A stretch of DNA of 64,000 nucleotides, from NCBI RefSeq assembly GCF_003253735.1, contig NZ_QKYW01000007.1, positions 135,451 through 199,450 on the forward strand, given 5' to 3'. How positions within the stretch are numbered: the first letter of the stretch is position 1; every line of letters starts with the position of its first letter. The notes under the pieces are model-generated. The model was not told the DNA's origin and made no database searches. It saw only the letters and a program-made list of their open reading frames with translations. This document shows positions 55,684-63,356 of the stretch, one piece after another. The position numbers and the translations under genes were made by a program. Origin of the DNA: Pseudomonas sp. URMO17WK12:I2. Its GTDB lineage: Bacteria; Pseudomonadota; Gammaproteobacteria; Pseudomonadales; Pseudomonadaceae.

Positions 55684-56775
55684 TTATTTGGGGGGCAGGT
55701 ATTCTACAACTTCCAGGTCGAAACCGGATATCGCATTGAACTTCATCGGCGCGCTCATCAGGCGCATCTTGCGCACCCCCAGATCACGCAGGATCTGCGA
55801 ACCGGCACCGACCGTGCTGTAGGTGCTCGGCGCCTTGCTGGCGGTTGTGCCATCCGCTTCGCGGATATGCGCCAGCACTTCGTCGCCGCCCAGCGAATGG
55901 CCGAGCAGCAGCACCACGCCGCTGCCGGCTTCGGCGACTTCGGTCATCGCCGCACGCAGGCTCCAGCGCCCCGGCTGGCGAACCATCAGCAGGTCGCGCA
56001 TCGGGTCCATGTTGTGCACCCGCACCAGGGTCGGCTCATCCGCGCAGATGGTGCCCAGGGTCACCGCCATGTGCACGTCGCCTTCCACCGAATCGCGGTA
56101 GGTCACCAGGTTGAACTGGCCGACTTCGCTGTCCAGCGGCTGCTCGGTGATGCGCTGCACGGTGCGCTCGTGGAGCATGCGGTAGTGGATCAGGTCGGCG
56201 ATGGTGCCGATCTTGATGCCGTGCTGGGCAGCGAAGGTTTCCAGCTCCGGGCGACGGGCCATGGTGCCGTCGTCGTTCATGATCTCGCAGATCACCCCGC
56301 TCGGCTCATACCCGCCCATGCGCGCCAGGTCGCAGGCCGCTTCGGTGTGGCCGGCGCGGGCCAGCACGCCACCGGGCTGGGCCATCAGTGGAAAGATGTG
56401 GCCGGGGCTGACGATGTCTTCGGCTACCGCGTGCTTGGCCGCGGCAGCCTGTACGGTGCGCGCGCGGTCGGCGGCGGAGATGCCGGTGGTGACGCCCTCG
56501 GCGGCTTCGATGGACACGGTGAATTTGGTGCCGAAGCCGGAACCGTTGCGCGGCGCCATCAGCGGCAGCTTGAGGGTTTCGCAACGCTCACGGGTCATCG
56601 GCATGCAGATCAGGCCACGGGCGAAACGCGCCATGAAGTTGATGTGCTCGGCGGTCACGCATTCGGAGGCGATGATCAGGTCGCCCTCGTTCTCGCGGTC
56701 TTCGTCATCCATGAGGATGACCATCTTGCCGGCGCGGATGTCTTCGACCAGCTCTTCGATACTGTTGAGTGCCAT
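55684..56775 (-). CDS. ribB: 3,4-dihydroxy-2-butanone 4-phosphate synthase with a degenerate GTP cyclohydrolase II domain (RibBX)
   Basis: 363 residues. The N-terminal RibB domain (1-205) is intact: DDEDRENEGDLIIASE, ARGLICMPMTRERCETLKLP and GHIFPLMAQPGGVLARAGHTEAACDLA. The C-terminal domain keeps the GTP cyclohydrolase II fold outline (TLVRVHN) but lacks the zinc cysteines (C-x-x-GD ... C-x-C): it reads LVRVHNMDPMRDLLM. So it makes dihydroxybutanone phosphate but probably not the pyrimidine; a separate ribA is expected elsewhere. Confidence 0.93.
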   Translation of the reverse strand: MALNSIEELVEDIRAGKMVILMDDEDRENEGDLIIASECVTAEHINFMARFARGLICMPMTRERCETLKLPLMAPRNGSGFGTKFTVSIEAAEGVTTGISAADRARTVQAAAAKHAVAEDIVSPGHIFPLMAQPGGVLARAGHTEAACDLARMGGYEPSGVICEIMNDDGTMARRPELETFAAQHGIKIGTIADLIHYRMLHERTVQRITEQPLDSEVGQFNLVTYRDSVEGDVHMAVTLGTICADEPTLVRVHNMDPMRDLLMVRQPGRWSLRAAMTEVAEAGSGVVLLLGHSLGGDEVLAHIREADGTTASKAPSTYSTVGAGSQILRDLGVRKMRLMSAPMKFNAISGFDLEVVEYLPPK

Positions 56776-56788
56776 GGTGGCGGTGTCC

Positions 56789-57451
56789 TTAATGCTTCAG
56801 GTAGCCGTGTTCGGCGAGAAATCCTTCGGTCAGCCCCGAGCTGCTCGGCTCGGCGGCCTTGTCACCGAGCAGCAGGCGCTCCAGGTAACGGGCCAGCAGA
56901 TCGACTTCGAGGTTGACCCGACGGCCGACGCGGTAGTCGGCCATGATGGTTTCGGCCAGGGTGTGCGGCACGATGGTCAGTTCGAACTCGGCGCCGTCGA
57001 CGGCATTCACCGTCAGGCTGGTGCCGTCGACGGTGATCGAGCCCTTGTGGGCGATGTACTTGGCCAGCTCCCGCGGCGCGCGCACCTTGAACTGGATGGC
57101 CCGGGCGTTCTCCTCGCGGGAGACGATCTCGCCAACGCCGTCGACATGCCCGCTGACCAGGTGGCCACCCAGACGCGTGGTCGGCGTCAGGGCCTTTTCC
57201 AGGTTGACCCGGCTGCCGCTCTTCAGATCGATGAAGGCGGTGCGTGCCAGGGTTTCGCGGCTGACGTCGGCCCAGAAGCCGTCACCCGGCAGCTCGACGG
57301 CGGTCAGGCATACGCCGTTGACCGCGATGCTGTCGCCGAGCACGACATCACTGAGGTCGAGCTTGGCGGTCTTCACGTAGACGCGCACATCGCCGCCCTT
57401 GGGGGTGATGGCGGCGATGCTGCCGATGGATGCGATGATTCCGGTGAACAT
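56789..57451 (-). CDS. ribC: Riboflavin synthase alpha subunit
   Basis: Dismutates two lumazines to riboflavin. 220 residues with the duplicated lumazine-binding fold: MFTGIIASIGSIAAI, the first repeat GDSIAVNGVCLTAVEL, and the second HKGSITVDGTSLTVNAVDG, and LGGHLVSGHVDGVGEI between. Also called ribE in enteric naming. 13 bases upstream of ribBX's start and 12 downstream of ribH2. Confidence 0.95.
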   Translation of the reverse strand: MFTGIIASIGSIAAITPKGGDVRVYVKTAKLDLSDVVLGDSIAVNGVCLTAVELPGDGFWADVSRETLARTAFIDLKSGSRVNLEKALTPTTRLGGHLVSGHVDGVGEIVSREENARAIQFKVRAPRELAKYIAHKGSITVDGTSLTVNAVDGAEFELTIVPHTLAETIMADYRVGRRVNLEVDLLARYLERLLLGDKAAEPSSSGLTEGFLAEHGYLKH

Positions 57452-57463
57452 AAAGCCTCCTCG

Positions 57464-57925
57464 TCAGACCGGCAGTTCTTTGAGCTTGCGCAGCGTGTCG
57501 GCACAGGTCCGCGCCGCTTCGGCGCCCTTGACCACGAAATGCTCGCGGAAGAACGCCTGGTGCTCTTCGCCGGCATGGAAATGATGGGGCGTCAGCACCG
57601 CCGAGAACACCGGCACATCGGTTTCCAGCTGCACCTGCATCAGGCCTTCGATCACCGCCTGGGCGACGAACTCGTGGCGGTAGATGCCGCCGTCGACCAC
57701 CAGCCCGGCAGCGACGATGCCGGCGTAGCGGCCACTGTTGGCCAGGCGCTTGGCGTGCAGGGGAATTTCGAAGGCGCCGCCGACTTCGAAGCAATCGATT
57801 TCGCTGGCGGCATAGCCCTGGCGCTGCATTTCTTCGACAAAGGCGTGACGCGACTGATCGACGATTTCGCGGTGCCAGCAGGCCTGCACGAAGGCAACCC
57901 GGCGCACGCTGTTAGAGGTGGACAT
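57464..57925 (-). CDS. ribH2: Second lumazine synthase homologue (RibH2, type II-like)
   Basis: 153 residues, DMRL-synthase fold: VRRVAFVQACWHREIVDQSRHAF, EVGGAFEIPLHAKRLA, GIVAAGLVVDGGIYRHEFVA and VFSAVLTPHHFHAGEEHQAF. It has only moderate similarity to ribH, with GLVVDGGIYRHEF in place of GAVIRGGTPHFEY; RibH2 of Brucella and rhizobia (decameric type II) shows this pattern. It is the first gene after the FMN riboswitch, so it is the most directly flavin-controlled. The Phe-His pocket region is kept, so activity is plausible. Confidence 0.88.
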   Translation of the reverse strand: MSTSNSVRRVAFVQACWHREIVDQSRHAFVEEMQRQGYAASEIDCFEVGGAFEIPLHAKRLANSGRYAGIVAAGLVVDGGIYRHEFVAQAVIEGLMQVQLETDVPVFSAVLTPHHFHAGEEHQAFFREHFVVKGAEAARTCADTLRKLKELPV

Positions 57926-57933
57926 GTTCGACT

Positions 57934-57954
57934 CCTGTTTATGGTTAAAACAGG
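57934..57954 (-). promoter_or_regulatory. SD-sequestering hairpin before ribH2
   Basis: On the minus strand CCTGTTT pairs with AAACAGG (7 bp, loop TAACCAT). Its 3' arm contains AGG of the ribH2 Shine-Dalgarno (AGGAG), 10 bases before the ATG. It would suit translational control by the FMN aptamer upstream. Confidence 0.6.
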
Positions 57955-58021
57955 GCAGCTTGGATCGATAGGGATGGTACGGACATGCAGCAGCCGAAGG
58001 GCCGCCTTGTCAGGCAATCCC

Positions 58022-58168
58022 GCTCTCTCTTCATCCGGACTATACCGTCGGCTCCGGAATCACACCGGATCTGCTAGACCCCGGGCGGCTGGTGCCGTAC
58101 CGGGCGCTCGCGGGCTAGCTGCTTAGCGCAGCATTACCGCCGGTGGGGAATCGCACCCCGCCCTGAGA
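58022..58168 (-). promoter_or_regulatory. FMN riboswitch (RFN element)
   Basis: On the minus strand, the conserved 5' part CAGGGCGGGGTGCGATTCCC then CACCGGCGGT, an inner stem AGCCCGCGAGC, and the 3' part GATCCGGTGTGATTCCGGAG followed by CCGACGGTATAGTCCGGATG, the RFN consensus. It lies about 100 bases upstream of ribH2 and so controls ribH2-ribC-ribBX-ribH and perhaps nusB-thiL-pgpA. FMN excess should lower expression. Confidence 0.97.
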
Positions 58169-58239
58169 ACGTGTGGCTGCTTGTCGCAGCCGACAGCGTT
58201 TTACCACAGTTGCTACGCGGGTGCACGGCGGCCATGCCT

Positions 58240-58438
58240 GAGCGGCTGTTCACGATCTTCGCGTCGGGATTTATCTAGTTGACTGCTATATGGCAGAAGC
58301 AGCCGTTCCCCTATCCCGTGGGAACGGGCCATGCCCGTGATTTTTCGCGGGCATGGCCCGCTCCCACAATGGATCAGTGAAGGCCGCTTCTGCCTTGTAG
58401 CCGCCCGTATGCTTACCAAGAGTCGTGAACAGATTCCA
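58240..58438. repeat. Degenerate TIR element E10 containing a REP hairpin
   Basis: Left end CTGTTCACGATCTTCG (58246 onwards) and right end AAGAGTCGTGAACAGATTCC (58419-58438) are inverted and match the AGAACCTGTTCACGA arm type. The family core is not visible; instead a REP hairpin (58318-58367) is inside, as in the element after ispB. Confidence 0.45.
58318..58367. repeat. REP-type hairpin 4
   Basis: Arms GTGGGAACGGGCCATGCCCG and CGGGCATGGCCCGCTCCCAC around TGATTTTTCG. Nearly identical to hairpin 1 at 11468 over the full length. Confidence 0.88.
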
Positions 58439-58448
58439 AACGGTGCGC

Positions 58449-59567
58449 TCAGCTCGCGCGGTCGGGCACGGCGATAATCCGCCAGTCGTCACCAACGGCG
58501 CGCATGTCGACGATCTTCAGGGCCGGCGCTTCGGCCATCTTGGCCAGGGGCAGATCCAACAAGGGCCGGGCGCTGGAGCCAAGGAACTTGGCGGCGACGA
58601 ACAGCTGGTACTCATCGACCAGCCCCAGCCGGGCGAAGGCGCCGGCCAATTTTGGCCCGGCCTCGACCAGCACCTCGTTGGCACCGCGCGCGGCCAGTTC
58701 GAGCAGCAGCTTGCGCAGGTCGACATGGCCATTGCTGCCAGGCATGGCCAGCAGTTCATGGCCGTCATCGAGGTAGCGGCAGCGCGACGTCGCCGCAGCA
58801 CAGGTCGCCACCAACGCCGGGCCGGCCTGGAAGAACGGCGCGCTGAGCGGTACCCGCAGGCGCCCATCGACCAGCACGCGCAACGGCGGCCGCGCCTGGG
58901 CCAGGGCGGTCAGCTCGGCGCCCAGGCCCAGCTCGTCCGGACGTACGGTGAGGCGCGCAGCATCGGCCAGCAGCGTATCGGCGCCGCTGAGCACCACGCT
59001 GGAGCGCGCCCGCAGGCGCTGCACCGCTGCACGCGCCGCCGGCCCGGTGATCCACTGGCTCTCGCCACTGGCCATGGCGGTGCGCCCATCCAGGCTCATC
59101 GCCAGCTTGACGCGCACCAACGGCAGGCCGCTTTCCATGCGCTTGATAAAGCCGGCATTCAGCGCCCGTGCCTCGGCCTCCAGCACGCCGCCCTGCACGG
59201 CGATGCCGGCATTCATCAGGCGCAGCAGGCCGCGGCCGGCCACCTGGGGATTGGGATCCTGCATGGCGGCCACCACGCGAGTGACGCCAGCGGCAATCAG
59301 CGCATCGGCGCACGGCGGCGTGCGCCCGTGATGGCTGCACGGCTCCAACGTCACGTAGGCGGTGGCACCGCGGGCCTTGTCGCCGGCCTGGCGCAGCGCA
59401 TGCACTTCGGCATGGGGCTCGCCGGCCTTGGCGTGCCAGCCTTCGCCGACGATCTTGCCGTCGCGCACGATCACGCAGCCGACACGGGGATTGGGGTGGG
59501 TGGAGTAAAGCCCCTTGCGCGCCAGCTCAAGGGCGCGCGCCATGAATGCGTGATCGCTGCTGCTCAT
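58449..59567 (-). CDS. ribD: Bifunctional diaminohydroxyphosphoribosylaminopyrimidine deaminase / 5-amino-6-ribosylamino-uracil reductase
   Basis: Second and third steps of riboflavin synthesis from the GTP branch. 372 residues. The N-terminal CDA-like deaminase has HAEVHAL and PCSHHGRTPPCADAL (zinc His and two Cys); the C-terminal HTP-reductase (residues ~150-370) has KLAMSLDGRTAMASGESQWITG and LVEAGPKLAGAF. Lies upstream of the riboswitch, so it is not under its direct control as far as visible; one base after nrdR. Confidence 0.95.
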   Translation of the reverse strand: MSSSDHAFMARALELARKGLYSTHPNPRVGCVIVRDGKIVGEGWHAKAGEPHAEVHALRQAGDKARGATAYVTLEPCSHHGRTPPCADALIAAGVTRVVAAMQDPNPQVAGRGLLRLMNAGIAVQGGVLEAEARALNAGFIKRMESGLPLVRVKLAMSLDGRTAMASGESQWITGPAARAAVQRLRARSSVVLSGADTLLADAARLTVRPDELGLGAELTALAQARPPLRVLVDGRLRVPLSAPFFQAGPALVATCAAATSRCRYLDDGHELLAMPGSNGHVDLRKLLLELAARGANEVLVEAGPKLAGAFARLGLVDEYQLFVAAKFLGSSARPLLDLPLAKMAEAPALKIVDMRAVGDDWRIIAVPDRAS

Positions 59568-59568
59568 C

Positions 59569-60033
59569 TCAATCCTGATTCGGCTCGCGGGAAAGACGGT
59601 CGATTTCCTCGCGGAACTCGTTGAGGTCCTGGAAGCGACGGTACACCGAGGCGAAGCGGATATAGGCCACTTCGTCGAGCTTCTGCAGCTCGGTCATCAC
59701 CAGCTCGCCAAGCACCAGCGACTTGACCTCACGCTCGCCGGTGGCACGCAACCGATGCTTGATATGGGCGATGGCCGCTTCCAGGCGCTCGATGCTCACC
59801 GGGCGCTTCTCCAGGGCCCGCTGCATGCCGGCACGCAGCTTGTCCTCGTCGAAGGGCTGACGACTGCCGTCCTGCTTGATCAGCCGGGGCATCACCAGCT
59901 CGGCGGTCTCGAAGGTGGTGAAGCGCTCGCCGCAGGCCAGGCATTCGCGGCGACGGCGCACCTGATCACCCTCGGCGACCAGACGCGAATCGATGACTTT
60001 GGTGTCGTTGGCGGAGCAGAACGGGCAATGCAT
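59569..60033 (-). CDS. nrdR: NrdR transcriptional repressor of ribonucleotide reductases
   Basis: 154 residues from the ATG at 60033 (MHCPFCSANDTKVIDSRLV). N-terminal zinc ribbon CPFC / CLACGERFTTFET, then the ATP-cone (LIKQDGSRQPFDEDKL, MQRALEKRPVSIERLEAAI). It senses (d)ATP and binds NrdR boxes at nrd promoters. One base before ribD; nrdR-ribD is the usual Pseudomonas pairing. Confidence 0.97.
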   Translation of the reverse strand: MHCPFCSANDTKVIDSRLVAEGDQVRRRRECLACGERFTTFETAELVMPRLIKQDGSRQPFDEDKLRAGMQRALEKRPVSIERLEAAIAHIKHRLRATGEREVKSLVLGELVMTELQKLDEVAYIRFASVYRRFQDLNEFREEIDRLSREPNQD

Positions 60034-60107
60034 GGCTGGAAACGGTCGCAGGCGGGAAAGCCCGCATGGTAGCGCATCAGCACCGCCCGGCGCCAAACGC
60101 CTGGATG

Positions 60108-60259
60108 CAGACTGCGTGAAAACTACTGCACTCGGTCATGCTGCGTTGGAAACCGGCTCAAAAAGCTCATTCACACCAGGTAAACTGCGCTTTCCAACGA
60201 TTTGCGGGGGCGCATAGCCCTCAGCTGAGCTTCGCTCGCTACGCGTTCACCACAGTCTG
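60108..60259. repeat. TIR element E8 (152 bp), degenerate
   Basis: Ends CAGACTGCGTGAAAAC and GTTCACCACAGTCTG pair roughly. On the minus strand a diverged core is visible: GCGCAGTTTACCTGGTGTGA, then ATGAGCTTTTTGAGCCGG and TTTCCAACGC. It lies between nrdR and the YbaY gene, in about 300 bases with no other feature. Confidence 0.65.
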
Positions 60260-60336
60260 GGCGTGGGCGCTTTCCTTTGCATTAACCGCTGGCTATGGCG
60301 AGAATCCAGGCATTACCCGTTTGCCAGGATCCTCCG

Positions 60337-60777
60337 ATGCCATTGCGCCCGCTCGCCCTGCTCTGCTTTGCCTCTCTGCTCGTAGCCTGCGCCGGGGAAA
60401 CACCACCGCCGGCCGTCACTGCGCCGGCACCCGCCGTCAAAGCCGAGCAGCCGGCGCCCACCCCGGCTCACCTGCGTGAACTCACCGGCACCCTGCTCGA
60501 TGTACCGGCAGGCGCCGACGTGGAACTGGCCTTGCTGACCATCAACGAGCGCGGCCTGCCGCACAAACTGCTCGGCAATATCCAGCTGCGTGGCAGCGGC
60601 GCGCCGCTGCCGTTCCGCCTGCAGTTCAACCCGGAGAACTTCAACCAGGGCATTCGCGTGGAACTGCGCGGGCGCGTCCATCAGTCCGGCAAGCTGGTGC
60701 TGCACATGCCCAACCAGCTGATTCGTGAGCCGCAAAGCCAGGCCCTTGGCGAAGTCCGCGTGACCCCGGCGCTGTGA
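60337..60777 (+). CDS. YbaY family lipoprotein
   Basis: 146 residues. Lipoprotein signal MPLRPLALLCFASLLVACA (lipidated Cys), a Pro/Ala-rich linker and a YbaY domain: LRELTGTLLDVPAGADVELA, PLPFRLQFNPENFNQGIRVE, LRGRVHQSGKLVLHMPNQLI. Probably anchored in the outer membrane; role unknown. I chose the ATG at 60337 rather than 60295. Its TGA overlaps the GTG of the next gene (GTGA). Confidence 0.88.
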   Translation: MPLRPLALLCFASLLVACAGETPPPAVTAPAPAVKAEQPAPTPAHLRELTGTLLDVPAGADVELALLTINERGLPHKLLGNIQLRGSGAPLPFRLQFNPENFNQGIRVELRGRVHQSGKLVLHMPNQLIREPQSQALGEVRVTPAL

Positions 60778-61436
60778 GCCCACCGCAGCACCTGCAGGCC
60801 GCCTTGCGCGAGCTGCTCGGCGACGCCCGGCTGAGCGCTACCGTTCTGCCGGACACCGACCTGCGCCTGTGGCTGATCGACCCGGCGAACATGGACCGCT
60901 GCTTCAGCCCCGAAGAAACCCGGCGCATTCTCGAAGAGCCACCCTACTGGTGCTTCTGCTGGGCCAGCGGCCTGGTACTGGTGGACTGGCTGGCGCGCCA
61001 CCCCGAGTGGGTGCGCGGCAAACGGGTGCTGGATCTGGGCGCGGGCTCCGGCGTGGCTGCCATCGCCGCGGCCCGCGCTGGCGCCGCGCAGGTGGTGGCC
61101 TGTGACCTGGATCCCCTGGCACTGGTTGCCTGCAGGGCCAATGCCGAGCTCAATGGCGTACAGCTCGGTTATTCGAACGACCTGTATGCCGAGCGCCGCG
61201 ACTACGACCTGGCCATCGTCGCCGACGTGCTCTACGACCGCAGTAACCTGCCCCTGCTCGACCGCGTGCTGGAACACGCCCGCGAAGTGCTGGTGGCCGA
61301 CTCACGGGTACGCGATTTCAATCACCCGCGCTACCGGCGCATCACCGGGTTACAGGGCTGCACCTGGCCTGATCTGGCCGAGCCGGAAACCTTCCGCCAC
61401 GTCAGCCTGTATCACGCCGACGCAGAGGCCTTGTAG
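60774..61436 (+). CDS. Class I SAM methyltransferase (ETF-beta lysine methyltransferase type)
   Basis: 220 residues. SAM motif I VLDLGAGSGVAAIAAARAGA near residue 85, then VVACDLDPLALVACRANAEL and YDLAIVADVLYDRSNLPLLD. The YWCFCWASGLVLVDWLARHP segment before motif I resembles eukaryotic-type ETFB lysine methyltransferases (METTL20-like). Substrate unproven. GTG start coupled to the YbaY gene by a 4-base overlap. Confidence 0.85.
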   Translation: MSPPQHLQAALRELLGDARLSATVLPDTDLRLWLIDPANMDRCFSPEETRRILEEPPYWCFCWASGLVLVDWLARHPEWVRGKRVLDLGAGSGVAAIAAARAGAAQVVACDLDPLALVACRANAELNGVQLGYSNDLYAERRDYDLAIVADVLYDRSNLPLLDRVLEHAREVLVADSRVRDFNHPRYRRITGLQGCTWPDLAEPETFRHVSLYHADAEAL

Positions 61437-61512
61437 CCTTGCAGCGGCGCCCACACTTATAGTCACACCTATATAGAGCCACACTCACTTTTCGCCCGGA
61501 CAGAGACCGACC

Positions 61513-62385
61513 ATGAGCGACACCCCCTACATCTTCGATATCAATGGCGCCGCCCAGTTTGAACAACTGGTGATCGAGAACTCGTTCACCACGCCGGTGC
61601 TGGTCGACTTCTGGGCCGAATGGTGCGCACCCTGCAAAGCGCTGATGCCGGTGCTGGCGCAGATCACCGAGGGTTACCAGGGCGAACTGCTGCTGGCCAA
61701 GGTGAACTGCGACGTCGAGCAGGAAATCGTCGCCCGCTTCGGCATCCGCAGCCTGCCGACCGTGGTGTTGTTCAAGGACGGCCAGCCGGTCGACGGCTTC
61801 CAGGGCGCCCAGCCGGAGTCGGCGATCCGCGCCCTGCTGCAGCCCCATGTCGCCGAGCCGCAAGCGCCCCAGGCCGATCTGCTTGAAGTGGCCCAGACGG
61901 CCTTCGCAGACGGCCGCATCGGCGAGGCCGAAGCCGCACTCAAGGAGTTGCTGGCGGAGAACAACGAAAACGCCGCCGCACTGATTCTCTACGCCCGCTG
62001 CGTGGCCGAGCGTGGCGAACTGAACGAGGCCGAGCAGGTGCTTGGCGCGGTGAAGGGCGATGAACACAAGCAGGCCCTCGCCGGTGCCCGCGCGCAGATC
62101 ACCTTCCTGCGCCAGGCCGCCGACCTGCCGGACGCTGCCGCCCTGAAAAGCCGCCTGGCGCAGAATGCCGAAGATGACGAAGCCGCCTATCAGCTGGCCA
62201 TCCAGCAGCTCGCCCGCCAACAGTATGAGCCGGCTCTGGATGGTTTGCTGAAGCTGTTCGTGCGCAATCGCAATTACGCAGACGGCCTGCCACACAAGAC
62301 CCTGCTGCAGGTATTCGACCTGCTCGGCAACGACAACCCGCTGGTCACCACCTACCGACGCCGGGTCTACCAGGCACTGTACTAA
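61513..62385 (+). CDS. cnoX: Chaperedoxin CnoX (YbbN-type thioredoxin-TPR protein)
   Basis: 290 residues. An N-terminal thioredoxin domain (1-110) with active site WCAPC near residues 38-42, then a TPR region (EAEAALKELLAENNENAAAL, EAEQVLGAVKGDEHKQALA) and the conserved end YQLAIQQLARQQYEPALDGL, LRVFDLLG-like LQVFDLLGNDNPLVTTYRRR. CnoX protects unfolded proteins and passes them to GroEL. E. coli CnoX has SxxC; here CxxC is intact, so reductase activity is possible. Its stop is followed at once by AGAACCTGTTCACGA, an arm-like end. Confidence 0.93.
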   Translation: MSDTPYIFDINGAAQFEQLVIENSFTTPVLVDFWAEWCAPCKALMPVLAQITEGYQGELLLAKVNCDVEQEIVARFGIRSLPTVVLFKDGQPVDGFQGAQPESAIRALLQPHVAEPQAPQADLLEVAQTAFADGRIGEAEAALKELLAENNENAAALILYARCVAERGELNEAEQVLGAVKGDEHKQALAGARAQITFLRQAADLPDAAALKSRLAQNAEDDEAAYQLAIQQLARQQYEPALDGLLKLFVRNRNYADGLPHKTLLQVFDLLGNDNPLVTTYRRRVYQALY

Positions 62386-62518
62386 GAACCTGTTCACGAC
62401 CTTCAAACCGGGCTTCGTCTATTTTGGCTGCAACACGGCGATAGCGGCCGTTCAGCCGCTTTGCCTTTTTGGTGCTCCTCATGCCACAAAATTAGTAGAC
62501 GACACCAATCGCCCCTTC

Positions 62519-62720
62519 ACAAGGCCGAGTGGAATCGTTGTGGAGAGGGTTGAGCGACATGGATGTCGCGAGAGCCGCGATGGGCCAGGGATGGCCCTTC
62601 GCGGCGGGCCCTCGGAGCAATGATGGAGCGAGGGGACCCCAGCGAAGCTGGGGCCGTAGGTCGGGGCTAGACCTTTTGGTTTCTTTTGGGGCGATGCCAA
62701 AAGAAACCCGCTCGACAGAG
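62519..62720. repeat. Long dispersed repeat, unit C
   Basis: Third copy of the repeat at 12.1-12.7 kb, in the orientation of unit B: AAGGCCGAGTGGAATCG, GAGGGTTGAGCGACATGGAT, GCGATGGGCCAGGGATGGCC. It ends in a perfect 12-bp hairpin at 62678-62708 (arm GGTTTCTTTTGG). No gene between 62386 and 62886; 62721-62886 looks like repeat remnant. Confidence 0.8.
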
Positions 62721-62886
62721 CGGAACCGAACGTATGGACAACCCGATAACGCTGACAAGCCCAGCTCTCGCAGGGAACGTAAAGAGCTCGCGGCTAAAGC
62801 CGCTCCTACGCAATCGCTGGATGTCTGCTTCTGCCTTGTAGTTGCCCATAGGCATGCCCAGATCGCCCTGGCAGCCTGAACTACAC

Positions 62887-63234
62887 CTATCCCACCCAAC
62901 AATAAACCGGCGCATCGGCGCCGGTTTCCATGCGCACCTGCTCGCAGTGGCGCAGGCGCACCAGCAGGCGCTTGCCGGCCACTTCGCCGCCGGCCAGCGC
63001 AGCCAATTGCGCCATCAACTGCGGCCCTTCGATACGCCCGGCGCGGCGCAACAGCTCCAGCACCATTTGCCACTGGCCATCCTGATCCGCCTGAGCCGGT
63101 GGCGGCGTGACTGCAGCCGGGCTCTGCGCTGCCACGCTCGGTACGGCCGCCGCCAACTGCGCCCAATCCTGCGGCTCCAGCTCCACCGTGAGGTCTACCG
63201 GCCAATCGCCGATCCGCCCGCGAATACGCACCAT
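62887..63234 (-). CDS. Small conserved hypothetical protein
   Basis: 115 residues from the ATG at 63234, which has GGTGGAG seven bases upstream; a GTG at 63303 would add 23 residues but has no SD. Sequence: MVRIRGRIGDWPVDLTVELE, an Ala/Pro linker and LLRRAGRIEGPQLMAQLAAL, ending CWVG. No signal peptide or membrane segment. Located between cnoX and the DUF2796 gene, as in P. aeruginosa (PA4062, recalled). Function unknown. Confidence 0.78.
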   Translation of the reverse strand: MVRIRGRIGDWPVDLTVELEPQDWAQLAAAVPSVAAQSPAAVTPPPAQADQDGQWQMVLELLRRAGRIEGPQLMAQLAALAGGEVAGKRLLVRLRHCEQVRMETGADAPVYCWVG

Positions 63235-63310
63235 ATCTGTCTCCACCTGATCGATGCGCCATGCTCCCACGGGCTGGCAGGCAAACCAAGTAACCTCTAT
63301 CACGGCCGGT

Positions 63311-63333
63311 AAATTTGTTATAACGTATCAATA
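63311..63333. promoter_or_regulatory. Zur-box-like sequence
   Basis: AAATTTGTTATAACGTATCA plus ATA, an AT-rich near-palindrome resembling the Zur consensus (GTTATA-TATAAC type), about 24 bases before the DUF2796 start. The downstream protein is a predicted zinc-starvation protein, which supports it. By eye only. Confidence 0.5.
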
Positions 63334-63356
63334 ACCTTCCCATACCGGAGCTTTCC

